Positions 43,533 to 55,281 of a stretch of DNA of 64,000 nt are shown piece after piece. The stretch is from the NCBI GenBank assembly GCA_963678705.1, contig OY783204.1, positions 8,700,654-8,764,653 of the forward strand, given 5' to 3'. Below the pieces are notes generated by a model. The model was not told where the DNA came from. It did not search any database and saw only the letters and a program-made list of their open reading frames with translations. The stretch is from Panorpa germanica. Lineage: Eukaryota > Arthropoda > Insecta > Mecoptera > Panorpidae. A program made the translations under genes and the position numbers. The stretch's first letter is position 1. The number at the start of each line of letters is the position of its first letter.

Positions 43533-44156
43533 GAAAACGAGCTCAATCCCACTTCTGATGTGGAAAACGAGAGTACCATGCCACTTCTGATGTGGAAAAC
43601 GAGAACTATCCAACTTCTTATGTGGAAAAATATAACCAATCCGCTAATCTGATGTGGAATCAAAGTACTCTTATTTAATTTAGGGCAAATGTCAATTCAA
43701 TTAATATTCAACTATGTAATATCTTAGTTGGTTTGTCAGGATGATAAAGAATCACATAATTGGTTTAATACATTTATTGAATAAAATAATAACGATGATA
43801 ATAATAATGATAATAATACAATAAGGTTACAATATAAACGTTGGTGTTTACTTTACAAATACAGAACAATGAATGCACAAACCATCTTAAGTTCTTGTTA
43901 ATATATACTCAGTCCTACATTAGTTTTCAGCTAGACTTATTAGGTTTATTTATTACTTCTAAGAATACATTTAGTTAATTTCGTCCTTTATGTATTCAGT
44001 CAGTGGTTTAAAGTTTCACACATTTTAATTGCTTTAACCTTCACTTGGTTTCCGTTTAAAATGTACCCTCATTAATCACATTCTTTACGACCTTCCTAGA
44101 CCGGGTGTCATAGTTATGATTTATTTGTGTACTGGATTTATTTTTACGATTCTACA
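43529..44156 (-). mobile_element. Solo LTR of a Gypsy-type element with reiterated end
   Basis: 628 bp between TA tracts; on minus it begins TGTAGAATCG and ends TTTTCCACA. Orientation is the less certain part. The end is repeated: TGTGGAAAACGAG blocks of 30-32 bp at 43529, 43559, 43591, 43621 and 43653 (+ strand), each followed by CCACTTCTGA-like sequence, which on minus resembles LTR end plus primer site in series. Also contains ATAATAATGAT microsatellite (43787-43820). No internal domain remains. Confidence 0.6.
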
Positions 44157-44170
44157 TATATATATATATA

Positions 44171-46155
44171 CTAGCTGACCCGGCGAACTTCGTACCGCCT
44201 AACAGTCAATGAATGTCGTGCTACCTTTTAGCTGAACTAATTTAGGCTTTGATGAACGTAATACAATGATACAAAATAATATTTATTAATATAGATAGAA
44301 ACATAAAAGTATTTTATTATGATGAATGATGATGAAAACATACAGAATGAGCATAAAAATTAAAAAAGTAATAATAATTAAGTAATTCAAACTAATGTCA
44401 GAAAAAAATGATTGAAAACTATGTTGTGCAGATTGGAATACACTCGGATTAATTCATTAATGGGATTTTCATTCATATTTCATATCATTCATATTCATTC
44501 AGATTCATATTTATTGCGTTGTGTAAGTAAAATTTCACGTGTTTCCAAGTTTTCTCCAACAATCAGGATTGCCACTTCATTGATGGTTGTCATAGTCATC
44601 ACTTGGCATGCGCTCTAAAGCAGTCTTGAACAGCCTGACCAATGCATGATGTTCATGAAGCATTTGCTGCAGATCTTGAAGAATTGCTCTTTTCGTAGCT
44701 GTGTTGATCCCATGACGCCGGTCAAGTTGTTCTTCCATATTGCCCATAAAGTATATTTGCAAGAATTTATGCTGTGCATCTTCTATAGGTTGCAATGATC
44801 CAATGCGTTGGCAAATCAGGCCTTGAATCTGTAAAGTCAAAGCCATAGTTATAGTTAGATTTACAAACACTTTTTTTACAAACACTTTTTTTTTCAAATA
44901 ATAACATGCCAAATACAGAAATCTAACAAACTACATTCCAGATTTTTTTTACAGTCATAGAAAATATAGTTTTTAACGTAAATTACTTTAAATGTCGAAT
45001 TATATTTGTGTTCTTCGATAACTTACGCCCCAAATGAAGTCATTTGGAAACAGACATTGTATTTTTGAGTGTTCGCTAGAAAATGTCGTGATTCTAGTGT
45101 TTCGCCATAAAGCACAATGGCTCTGGGAGCACAATGGCTCTGGTGGCGGGACCAATGATGGCAATTTCACTTTACCACTAAGGCAGCACAAACCAGGCGT
45201 TTCACCAGCAAACCTCAATGCTCCACAATGCTGGCAAACAACGTCCATTGGACCAATGCAAACTAAACGATGAAAGCTGTAGTCGATGGTGCAATCATAT
45301 AGAAACGCTGCTCGATTCAAATCAATACTTGAACCATTTGTTCTTGCACTTCGAAGATTATTCCTCTGTTCATCTGTACGATAAGCTCGACGATTTCTCG
45401 TTTCTAACCTAGCCGTTTCACGGGCTACCTCTCATTGCTCTTGTATTTGAGAAGCACGAATTAAGGCCCTTCTTTGCTCCATACTAACGCGGCGCTCTTC
45501 TCGTGCAATTTCTCGTTCTTCATCAGATAATTGACTCGCGATATTCCGTTGCCTAATTGCATTACAGCTCTGCTGGGAAAGATTAGATCTTCTAGGACGC
45601 GGCATTGTTAATATTATTAATACTGAATGTGCACTCGCATAAAACCACAAAAAACCACTTTCGAGACATAGACAATAGGTCAAAGAGTATATAACCACTA
45701 CATATGAATAGCTTATCAAGAAAAATTATAGATAACCTATAAAAAGACATTTACACTTTTGTTAACCAGTACAATAAATCTTAGGTATTATTTTCTGAAA
45801 TTAAAAATTAAATAATTAATAAATAATTTACACAAATTAATGTCTAAAACAAAGAAATATAACAGTACCTGTACTTTCGAGACATTTTACAAAAAATAAA
45901 TTTCTGAACGCACACATGAATAGTTCTTTGAATACAGTATTTGACAGGATTGGACAACAAATGTTTAACATGAAATCAGCATTTATTGAAATGATTAAGT
46001 ATTCATTACACATATCGAGTTTTCATTGTTTATAAGATGTATTATGCTATTCGGGGCGGAGACAAATTCAACGAATCAATAACCATAAATATTGGTTCAG
46101 CAGATCTCGAGTTATAAATGTTGTAACAAACCCGTCTTTCTTTTATATATTAAGA
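44171..46155 (-). mobile_element. Helitron B2 copy 1, 1985 bp
   Basis: TC at 46155, CTAG at 44174-44171, the same termini as B1 but a different internal deletion. As far as can be read, identical in length and sequence to copies 2-4. Flanked by TA on both sides; 12 bp of TA separate it from copy 2. Confidence 0.9.
44495..45605 (-). pseudogene. Helitron protein N-terminal region with intron, B2 copy 1
   Basis: Start MPRPRRSNLS at 45605; a charged helix, then a TGA (AGA in B1) after residue ~57, then the zinc-knuckle block CQHCGALRFAG ... CCLSGKVKLPSL and FPNDFIWG. A probable phase-0 spliceosomal intron follows (45026-44829: GTAAGT ... TTTACAG), and the frame resumes with IQGLICQRIG, FLQIYFMG, HALVRLFKTALERMPSDDY, hallmarks of the Helitron-like N-terminal domain. 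A frameshift then precedes EVAILIVGENLETREI, ending at 44495. HUH catalytic motif and helicase are absent. Confidence 0.8.
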
Positions 46156-46167
46156 TATATATATATA

Positions 46168-48152
46168 CTAGCTGACCCGGCGAACTTCGTACCGCCTAAC
46201 AGTCAATGAATGTCGTGCTACCTTTTAGCTGAACTAATTTAGGCTTTGATGAACGTAATACAATGATACAAAATAATATTTATTAATATAGATAGAAACA
46301 TAAAAGTATTTTATTATGATGAATGATGATGAAAACATACAGAATGAGCATAAAAATTAAAAAAGTAATAATAATTAAGTAATTCAAACTAATGTCAGAA
46401 AAAAATGATTGAAAACTATGTTGTGCAGATTGGAATACACTCGGATTAATTCATTAATGGGATTTTCATTCATATTTCATATCATTCATATTCATTCAGA
46501 TTCATATTTATTGCGTTGTGTAAGTAAAATTTCACGTGTTTCCAAGTTTTCTCCAACAATCAGGATTGCCACTTCATTGATGGTTGTCATAGTCATCACT
46601 TGGCATGCGCTCTAAAGCAGTCTTGAACAGCCTGACCAATGCATGATGTTCATGAAGCATTTGCTGCAGATCTTGAAGAATTGCTCTTTTCGTAGCTGTG
46701 TTGATCCCATGACGCCGGTCAAGTTGTTCTTCCATATTGCCCATAAAGTATATTTGCAAGAATTTATGCTGTGCATCTTCTATAGGTTGCAATGATCCAA
46801 TGCGTTGGCAAATCAGGCCTTGAATCTGTAAAGTCAAAGCCATAGTTATAGTTAGATTTACAAACACTTTTTTTACAAACACTTTTTTTTTCAAATAATA
46901 ACATGCCAAATACAGAAATCTAACAAACTACATTCCAGATTTTTTTTACAGTCATAGAAAATATAGTTTTTAACGTAAATTACTTTAAATGTCGAATTAT
47001 ATTTGTGTTCTTCGATAACTTACGCCCCAAATGAAGTCATTTGGAAACAGACATTGTATTTTTGAGTGTTCGCTAGAAAATGTCGTGATTCTAGTGTTTC
47101 GCCATAAAGCACAATGGCTCTGGGAGCACAATGGCTCTGGTGGCGGGACCAATGATGGCAATTTCACTTTACCACTAAGGCAGCACAAACCAGGCGTTTC
47201 ACCAGCAAACCTCAATGCTCCACAATGCTGGCAAACAACGTCCATTGGACCAATGCAAACTAAACGATGAAAGCTGTAGTCGATGGTGCAATCATATAGA
47301 AACGCTGCTCGATTCAAATCAATACTTGAACCATTTGTTCTTGCACTTCGAAGATTATTCCTCTGTTCATCTGTACGATAAGCTCGACGATTTCTCGTTT
47401 CTAACCTAGCCGTTTCACGGGCTACCTCTCATTGCTCTTGTATTTGAGAAGCACGAATTAAGGCCCTTCTTTGCTCCATACTAACGCGGCGCTCTTCTCG
47501 TGCAATTTCTCGTTCTTCATCAGATAATTGACTCGCGATATTCCGTTGCCTAATTGCATTACAGCTCTGCTGGGAAAGATTAGATCTTCTAGGACGCGGC
47601 ATTGTTAATATTATTAATACTGAATGTGCACTCGCATAAAACCACAAAAAACCACTTTCGAGACATAGACAATAGGTCAAAGAGTATATAACCACTACAT
47701 ATGAATAGCTTATCAAGAAAAATTATAGATAACCTATAAAAAGACATTTACACTTTTGTTAACCAGTACAATAAATCTTAGGTATTATTTTCTGAAATTA
47801 AAAATTAAATAATTAATAAATAATTTACACAAATTAATGTCTAAAACAAAGAAATATAACAGTACCTGTACTTTCGAGACATTTTACAAAAAATAAATTT
47901 CTGAACGCACACATGAATAGTTCTTTGAATACAGTATTTGACAGGATTGGACAACAAATGTTTAACATGAAATCAGCATTTATTGAAATGATTAAGTATT
48001 CATTACACATATCGAGTTTTCATTGTTTATAAGATGTATTATGCTATTCGGGGCGGAGACAAATTCAACGAATCAATAACCATAAATATTGGTTCAGCAG
48101 ATCTCGAGTTATAAATGTTGTAACAAACCCGTCTTTCTTTTATATATTAAGA
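46168..48152 (-). mobile_element. Helitron B2 copy 2, 1985 bp
   Basis: TC at 48152, CTAG at 46171-46168. Same orientation as copies 1 and 3; TA spacers of 12 bp (left) and 8 bp (right). Confidence 0.9.
46492..47602 (-). pseudogene. Helitron protein N-terminal region, B2 copy 2
   Basis: Same as copy 1, with the same TGA, intron (47023-46826) and frameshift. Confidence 0.8.
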
Positions 48153-48160
48153 TATATATA

Positions 48161-50145
48161 CTAGCTGACCCGGCGAACTTCGTACCGCCTAACAGTCAAT
48201 GAATGTCGTGCTACCTTTTAGCTGAACTAATTTAGGCTTTGATGAACGTAATACAATGATACAAAATAATATTTATTAATATAGATAGAAACATAAAAGT
48301 ATTTTATTATGATGAATGATGATGAAAACATACAGAATGAGCATAAAAATTAAAAAAGTAATAATAATTAAGTAATTCAAACTAATGTCAGAAAAAAATG
48401 ATTGAAAACTATGTTGTGCAGATTGGAATACACTCGGATTAATTCATTAATGGGATTTTCATTCATATTTCATATCATTCATATTCATTCAGATTCATAT
48501 TTATTGCGTTGTGTAAGTAAAATTTCACGTGTTTCCAAGTTTTCTCCAACAATCAGGATTGCCACTTCATTGATGGTTGTCATAGTCATCACTTGGCATG
48601 CGCTCTAAAGCAGTCTTGAACAGCCTGACCAATGCATGATGTTCATGAAGCATTTGCTGCAGATCTTGAAGAATTGCTCTTTTCGTAGCTGTGTTGATCC
48701 CATGACGCCGGTCAAGTTGTTCTTCCATATTGCCCATAAAGTATATTTGCAAGAATTTATGCTGTGCATCTTCTATAGGTTGCAATGATCCAATGCGTTG
48801 GCAAATCAGGCCTTGAATCTGTAAAGTCAAAGCCATAGTTATAGTTAGATTTACAAACACTTTTTTTACAAACACTTTTTTTTTCAAATAATAACATGCC
48901 AAATACAGAAATCTAACAAACTACATTCCAGATTTTTTTTACAGTCATAGAAAATATAGTTTTTAACGTAAATTACTTTAAATGTCGAATTATATTTGTG
49001 TTCTTCGATAACTTACGCCCCAAATGAAGTCATTTGGAAACAGACATTGTATTTTTGAGTGTTCGCTAGAAAATGTCGTGATTCTAGTGTTTCGCCATAA
49101 AGCACAATGGCTCTGGGAGCACAATGGCTCTGGTGGCGGGACCAATGATGGCAATTTCACTTTACCACTAAGGCAGCACAAACCAGGCGTTTCACCAGCA
49201 AACCTCAATGCTCCACAATGCTGGCAAACAACGTCCATTGGACCAATGCAAACTAAACGATGAAAGCTGTAGTCGATGGTGCAATCATATAGAAACGCTG
49301 CTCGATTCAAATCAATACTTGAACCATTTGTTCTTGCACTTCGAAGATTATTCCTCTGTTCATCTGTACGATAAGCTCGACGATTTCTCGTTTCTAACCT
49401 AGCCGTTTCACGGGCTACCTCTCATTGCTCTTGTATTTGAGAAGCACGAATTAAGGCCCTTCTTTGCTCCATACTAACGCGGCGCTCTTCTCGTGCAATT
49501 TCTCGTTCTTCATCAGATAATTGACTCGCGATATTCCGTTGCCTAATTGCATTACAGCTCTGCTGGGAAAGATTAGATCTTCTAGGACGCGGCATTGTTA
49601 ATATTATTAATACTGAATGTGCACTCGCATAAAACCACAAAAAACCACTTTCGAGACATAGACAATAGGTCAAAGAGTATATAACCACTACATATGAATA
49701 GCTTATCAAGAAAAATTATAGATAACCTATAAAAAGACATTTACACTTTTGTTAACCAGTACAATAAATCTTAGGTATTATTTTCTGAAATTAAAAATTA
49801 AATAATTAATAAATAATTTACACAAATTAATGTCTAAAACAAAGAAATATAACAGTACCTGTACTTTCGAGACATTTTACAAAAAATAAATTTCTGAACG
49901 CACACATGAATAGTTCTTTGAATACAGTATTTGACAGGATTGGACAACAAATGTTTAACATGAAATCAGCATTTATTGAAATGATTAAGTATTCATTACA
50001 CATATCGAGTTTTCATTGTTTATAAGATGTATTATGCTATTCGGGGCGGAGACAAATTCAACGAATCAATAACCATAAATATTGGTTCAGCAGATCTCGA
50101 GTTATAAATGTTGTAACAAACCCGTCTTTCTTTTATATATTAAGA
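48161..50145 (-). mobile_element. Helitron B2 copy 3, 1985 bp
   Basis: TC at 50145, CTAG at 48164-48161. Its 5' end faces the 5' end of copy 4. Confidence 0.9.
48485..49595 (-). pseudogene. Helitron protein N-terminal region, B2 copy 3
   Basis: Same as copy 1; intron 49016-48819. Confidence 0.8.
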
Positions 50146-50186
50146 TATATATATATATTATATATTAAGATATATATATATATATA
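50146..50186. repeat. Head-to-head junction with extra Helitron 5'-end stub
   Basis: TA sequence containing one more TTATATATTAAGA (50158-50170), a 13-bp copy of the Helitron B 5' terminus, before the 5' end of copy 4 begins. Together with the flanking ends the junction forms a near-perfect palindrome. Confidence 0.7.
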
Positions 50187-50736
50187 TCTTAATATATAAA
50201 AGAAAGACGGGTTTGTTACAACATTTATAACTCGAGATCTGCTGAACCAATATTTATGGTTATTGATTCGTTGAATTTGTCTCCGCCCCGAATAGCATAA
50301 TACATCTTATAAACAATGAAAACTCGATATGTGTAATGAATACTTAATCATTTCAATAAATGCTGATTTCATGTTAAACATTTGTTGTCCAATCCTGTCA
50401 AATACTGTATTCAAAGAACTATTCATGTGTGCGTTCAGAAATTTATTTTTTGTAAAATGTCTCGAAAGTACAGGTACTGTTATATTTCTTTGTTTTAGAC
50501 ATTAATTTGTGTAAATTATTTATTAATTATTTAATTTTTAATTTCAGAAAATAATACCTAAGATTTATTGTACTGGTTAACAAAAGTGTAAATGTCTTTT
50601 TATAGGTTATCTATAATTTTTCTTGATAAGCTATTCATATGTAGTGGTTATATACTCTTTGACCTATTGTCTATGTCTCGAAAGTGGTTTTTTGTGGTTT
50701 TATGCGAGTGCACATTCAGTATTAATAATATTAACA

Positions 50737-51847
50737 ATGCCGCGTCCTAGAAGATCTAATCTTTCCCAGCAGAGCTGTAATGCAATTAGGCAACGGAATA
50801 TCGCGAGTCAATTATCTGATGAAGAACGAGAAATTGCACGAGAAGAGCGCCGCGTTAGTATGGAGCAAAGAAGGGCCTTAATTCGTGCTTCTCAAATACA
50901 AGAGCAATGAGAGGTAGCCCGTGAAACGGCTAGGTTAGAAACGAGAAATCGTCGAGCTTATCGTACAGATGAACAGAGGAATAATCTTCGAAGTGCAAGA
51001 ACAAATGGTTCAAGTATTGATTTGAATCGAGCAGCGTTTCTATATGATTGCACCATCGACTACAGCTTTCATCGTTTAGTTTGCATTGGTCCAATGGACG
51101 TTGTTTGCCAGCATTGTGGAGCATTGAGGTTTGCTGGTGAAACGCCTGGTTTGTGCTGCCTTAGTGGTAAAGTGAAATTGCCATCATTGGTCCCGCCACC
51201 AGAGCCATTGTGCTCCCAGAGCCATTGTGCTTTATGGCGAAACACTAGAATCACGACATTTTCTAGCGAACACTCAAAAATACAATGTCTGTTTCCAAAT
51301 GACTTCATTTGGGGCGTAAGTTATCGAAGAACACAAATATAATTCGACATTTAAAGTAATTTACGTTAAAAACTATATTTTCTATGACTGTAAAAAAAAT
51401 CTGGAATGTAGTTTGTTAGATTTCTGTATTTGGCATGTTATTATTTGAAAAAAAAAGTGTTTGTAAAAAAAGTGTTTGTAAATCTAACTATAACTATGGC
51501 TTTGACTTTACAGATTCAAGGCCTGATTTGCCAACGCATTGGATCATTGCAACCTATAGAAGATGCACAGCATAAATTCTTGCAAATATACTTTATGGGT
51601 AATATGGAAGAACAACTTGACCGGCGTCATGGGATCAACACAGCTACGAAAAGAGCAATTCTTCAAGATCTGCAGCAAATGCTTCATGAACATCATGCAT
51701 TGGTCAGGCTGTTCAAGACTGCTTTAGAGCGCATGCCAAGTGATGACTATGACAACCATCAATGAAGTGGCAATCCTGATTGTTGGAGAAAACTTGGAAA
51801 CACGTGAAATTTTACTTACACAACGCAATAAATATGAATCTGAATGA
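50737..51847 (+). pseudogene. Helitron protein N-terminal region, B2 copy 4
   Basis: Start 50737, TGA at 50908-50910, exon 1 end at 51315, intron 51316-51513, then IQGLICQRIG onward, frameshift near 51760, end 51847. Confidence 0.8.
51316..51513 (+). other. Probable spliceosomal intron in Helitron gene
   Basis: 198 bp, GGC|GTAAGT donor and TTTGACTTTACAG|ATT acceptor, phase 0. Removing it joins the block ending FIWG to the block starting IQGLICQ in the same frame, as expected for a continuous Helitron N-terminal domain. The intron has stops in the coding frame and includes an A-rich stretch near 51450-51480. The same intron is in the other three copies. Confidence 0.65.
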
Positions 51848-52170
51848 ATATGAATGATATGAAATATGAATGAAAATCCCATTAATGAATTAATCCGAGT
51901 GTATTCCAATCTGCACAACATAGTTTTCAATCATTTTTTTCTGACATTAGTTTGAATTACTTAATTATTATTACTTTTTTAATTTTTATGCTCATTCTGT
52001 ATGTTTTCATCATCATTCATCATAATAAAATACTTTTATGTTTCTATCTATATTAATAAATATTATTTTGTATCATTGTATTACGTTCATCAAAGCCTAA
52101 ATTAGTTCAGCTAAAAGGTAGCACGACATTCATTGACTGTTAGGCGGTACGAAGTTCGCCGGGTCAGCTA

Positions 52171-52171
<1 letters not shown>

Positions 52172-52243
<72 letters not shown>
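52172..52243. repeat. (TA)n tract
   Basis: Pure TA, right flank of the Helitron B2 array. Confidence 0.9.
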
Positions 52244-52245
<2 letters not shown>

Positions 52246-52564
52246 CGCAAGTTAACGTATACTTTCTGAGAGCCGAAAGTAATTAACAAATTTATATTGG
52301 GTAGTTTAATTTGCTTATTAATTTATATGTCGTAGTCGTCGTAAATAAAACAATTATTTAATAAAATGTATTTTATTAAATTTATATATTTGGTGTTTCA
52401 CTTAATACACTAATTCTATTCATTATTATTATTAATTATTACAAGATTACTTTAATATTGTTTAGTTTTCTTTCTTTTGCTATTTATGCTTTTGTCTTTT
52501 TAGACATTTAAATATTAAATTTAAATAATGGTAATGTCAATAATCTGCGATAAAAATTGACTAT

Positions 52565-52843
52565 AGTTATGTTATTGCTAGTTATGTTATTAGTAAATAA
52601 CAATATTTAAAATAGTATATACTTTATTTATATTGATAAATAAAGTTTCTCTATAATTATATATTTTTTTATTACAAATATTATCTCCTCGATGGAGTAT
52701 AACTAAAGTACTTAAAACAACTGAATTAATCAATTCGTTAAAACAACATTGATTTTAGTCAATGTGATTTAAATATTATTTGGTTACTTAGATAATATAT
52801 TTATTATCTTGTTTAAGCATGATATTAGGGTCACTTGATAACT
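52565..52843 (-). repeat. 3' LTR of young errantivirus-type element
   Basis: 279 bp, AGTTAT...ATAACT; on minus its end carries AACATAACT twice. Preceded on minus by the purine-rich CTAAGGATGGAGG. Confidence 0.9.
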
Positions 52844-52897
52844 CCTCCATCCTTAGAGAGAAAAATAGAGAAATTTCGTGAAGGTGTCTCGATTTTT

Positions 52898-54805
52898 CTA
52901 GATGTAGTCGTCACTTCTGTTTCCTGATAAGAGTCCTGCAGCAATAGTATTTGTATTGGTTTTTCTCTGTGAAATTTGCTTTACATGAACATCTTTGATT
53001 TTATTGGTGACTGCATCGGAAATGGCTAATACTTTATTATCTTTGATTGCTGTTACTTTATGTGGTCCTGTTTGTGGATTCGTTATCTTCCCTCTTTTTC
53101 TATCAATTCTTCCAATGTATACTTCTTGAATGTGTTTGTTCATATAGTCCCAATAGTATTTTTTTCTGATTATTTCTTCAATCATATTTTCTTCTAGTTT
53201 GTTGAAAATTGTTATACTTATATCATTTTGTTCATATGTTGGCTTATCATAGTATTTTTCTTTTCTGTGAACATTTATCCACATAGTGTGTGCCTCTTTT
53301 TCTGAATCTTCTAGCTTTTCCGGTAAGCACTTAGTTTTGTTTTCCTTTTCAATTTTTCGTTCTATTTTAAATTTTTTAATTTTCTTATTTTCTGCTTTTT
53401 CTTGCTTTATACTGTATGACTTTTCTACCTCGGAATATTGCATATTTTGTTTTCCTGGTTTTTCTTGTTTCTTGTTTTGTTGTTTCTCTATTTCAATATC
53501 TTGTATAGTTTGCTTTTCTGTTACTTGCTTGATTCTTTGTTGATTTTTTACTTTGAAATCTTGAAAGTTTTGATTTTTTGTTTGTTGATTAACCTTTTGT
53601 TTATTTGGTATTTCAAAATGTTGTATTTCTTGACTCTTTGTTTCTTGTTTGACATTTTGCAGATTTTCTACTTTGAAATCTTGCATGTTCTCATCTTCTG
53701 TGTCTTGATTGACGTTTACTTCAACAATTGAATTTTCATCAGTTTTTATTTTAATAAATGTTTTAACATCTTTTTCGTTTACTTCTGTATTCCAAACTTC
53801 ATTTGTAGTGTTTTTACTCTGTACTTTGATTTCAGTATTATACAGATCCAATTTATTTGAATTCTGTGTATTCATTCCTGATGTAGTATCCATGGGTGTC
53901 CATTGCTTCTTAATTGGTTTATTAGGGTGTCGGTTCCATACGTTGCTCTGTTTGGAGAACATTGTTTCCGATTTTTGCTGGATAGTAGGGTTTGGTGCCC
54001 GCCAATTCTGTTGTTGCGGTTGTTGGAAATTGCTTTGTCTCCATGGTCTTTCACTATTAAAACCGGATGAGTGGGAAATATTAAATTTTTCCGATTGATT
54101 AGGGTAGTTTAATGCTCTTTGTGTCATTCTGACTGGTTGTTGTACCAGATTATTATTCATATTTTCTTCTTGTCTTTGCCAATTCCTATCGTTCTGTTCT
54201 TCCGTTACAATAGAGATTGCTTGTTCCAGTGTAGTGGGTGCTCTGGTTCTCAAGAATGATCCAAAAGGTTCCCTTAGGCCTGCTTTAAAAGATTTTAGAG
54301 CCACTTCGTCGTACATTTTTGTCTTCATATTTCTTTCTTCTATTGCTCCATTGCATTTTTGATTAGCATATAATAATGCTCTCAATTTTCTACATTTTTC
54401 GTAGAATTCAAGGAATGTTTCATTCCTCTGCCTTATTTCCTTTAGTTCTCGCAGTAATGACATCTCATCTCTAGGGTCGCAAAATGCTTGTGTCAATGTC
54501 ATTTTAATTTCTGCCCAGCTCTGTATGTCCCTTCCTTCTATTAGTGAGGCAGCTTTTCCAGTTAATTTTGCCCGAATCGCTTCTATTAAAGCGACGTTGT
54601 CGAAGCAATCTAATTTATTTTCATTGAAAAATTGTCCTAGTAACAATTCGCTTGTTCTGATGTAGTCTGGTAAGCCTTCGGATCTACCATCATACTCTTT
54701 TATCATTCCCAAATATTGTTGGAAATTATTATTAGTTGACGTTGTCATTTTTTCTTCTTTATTTATATTCAATTGTGTAAAAAGGTAATTCAATTGATCT
54801 ACCAT
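52898..54805 (-). CDS. Gag-linker-integrase tail fusion, 635 aa
   Basis: Residues ~1-305 are Gag, nearly identical to that at 7030-8100. At about residue 312 (MNTQNSNKLDLYNTE) the frame skips the protease and enters the Gln/Lys-rich linker (to ~480) with ~18-residue repeats (NLQNVKQETKSQE, NQQRIKQVTEKQT). After a Lys/Glu-rich coiled part it enters the integrase tail: KKYYWDYMNKHI, GKITNPQTGPHKV, NKIKDVHVKQI, ending LLSGNRSDDYI. All deletions kept the frame open, which is unusual for decaying copies. It could supply Gag for co-packaging, the integrase tail being inert without a core. Whether it is expressed cannot be told. Confidence 0.8.
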   Translation of the reverse strand: MVDQLNYLFTQLNINKEEKMTTSTNNNFQQYLGMIKEYDGRSEGLPDYIRTSELLLGQFFNENKLDCFDNVALIEAIRAKLTGKAASLIEGRDIQSWAEIKMTLTQAFCDPRDEMSLLRELKEIRQRNETFLEFYEKCRKLRALLYANQKCNGAIEERNMKTKMYDEVALKSFKAGLREPFGSFLRTRAPTTLEQAISIVTEEQNDRNWQRQEENMNNNLVQQPVRMTQRALNYPNQSEKFNISHSSGFNSERPWRQSNFQQPQQQNWRAPNPTIQQKSETMFSKQSNVWNRHPNKPIKKQWTPMDTTSGMNTQNSNKLDLYNTEIKVQSKNTTNEVWNTEVNEKDVKTFIKIKTDENSIVEVNVNQDTEDENMQDFKVENLQNVKQETKSQEIQHFEIPNKQKVNQQTKNQNFQDFKVKNQQRIKQVTEKQTIQDIEIEKQQNKKQEKPGKQNMQYSEVEKSYSIKQEKAENKKIKKFKIERKIEKENKTKCLPEKLEDSEKEAHTMWINVHRKEKYYDKPTYEQNDISITIFNKLEENMIEEIIRKKYYWDYMNKHIQEVYIGRIDRKRGKITNPQTGPHKVTAIKDNKVLAISDAVTNKIKDVHVKQISQRKTNTNTIAAGLLSGNRSDDYI

Positions 54806-55002
54806 ATATTAATAGATGAACCTTTAATCTTCTTGTAGTCCTTTGTCCTTGGTCCTTAGTTATCAGTTCATTTCACTATATTTTACACAGCTTATTTTTA
54901 ATTTTATTTAATTTTCGAATCTTCTTCCCTGGGGTGAGTAGATTTGTTCTTTTCCGTCACGATGCTTTGGTTTTATCTCCGCCGCTAGACGACGACTGCG
55001 CC

Positions 55003-55281
55003 AGTTATGTTATTGCTAGTTATGTTATTAGTAAATAACAATATTTAAAATAGTATATACTTTATTTATATTGATAAATAAAGTTTCTCTATAATTATAT
55101 ATTTTTTTATTACAAATATTATCTCCTCGATGGAGTATAACTAAAGTACTTAAAACAACTGAATTAATCAATTCGTTAAAACAACATTGATTTTAGTCAA
55201 TGTGATTTAAATATTATTTGGTTACTTAGATAATATATTTATTATCTTGTTTAAGCATGATATTAGGGTCACTTGATAACT
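55003..55281 (-). repeat. 5' LTR of young errantivirus-type element
   Basis: 279 bp, no difference from the 3' LTR found by eye. The leader between it and the Gag start (54806-54990) includes the primer site GGCGCAGTCGTCG. Confidence 0.9.

Larger units (their letters stand above)
50187..52171 (+). mobile_element. Helitron B2 copy 4, 1985 bp, inverted
   Basis: TC at 50187-50188, CTAG at 52168-52171. Exact reverse complement of copies 1-3 as far as can be read, followed by a long TA tract. Confidence 0.9.
52565..55281 (-). mobile_element. Young errantivirus-type element, internally deleted
   Basis: Two 279-bp LTRs (52565-52843, 55003-55281) that look identical, 4-bp target duplication CTAT (52561-52564, 55282-55285), primer site GGCGCAGTCG next to the right LTR. 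Total 2717 bp against the usual ~7 kb for the group: the whole of protease, reverse transcriptase, RNase H and the integrase core are deleted, and no envelope is present. One open frame spans the remaining inside. Confidence 0.9.

Noticed and set aside
43529-43680. CRISPR-like array of 30-32-bp spaced repeats
   Set aside because: Units are contiguous without distinct spacers, the context is a eukaryotic LTR bordered by (TA)n, and no cas genes exist.
45034-45273. Small + frames inside the Helitron B2 copies
   Set aside because: Antisense of the conserved zinc-knuckle region; conserved only because the copies are identical.
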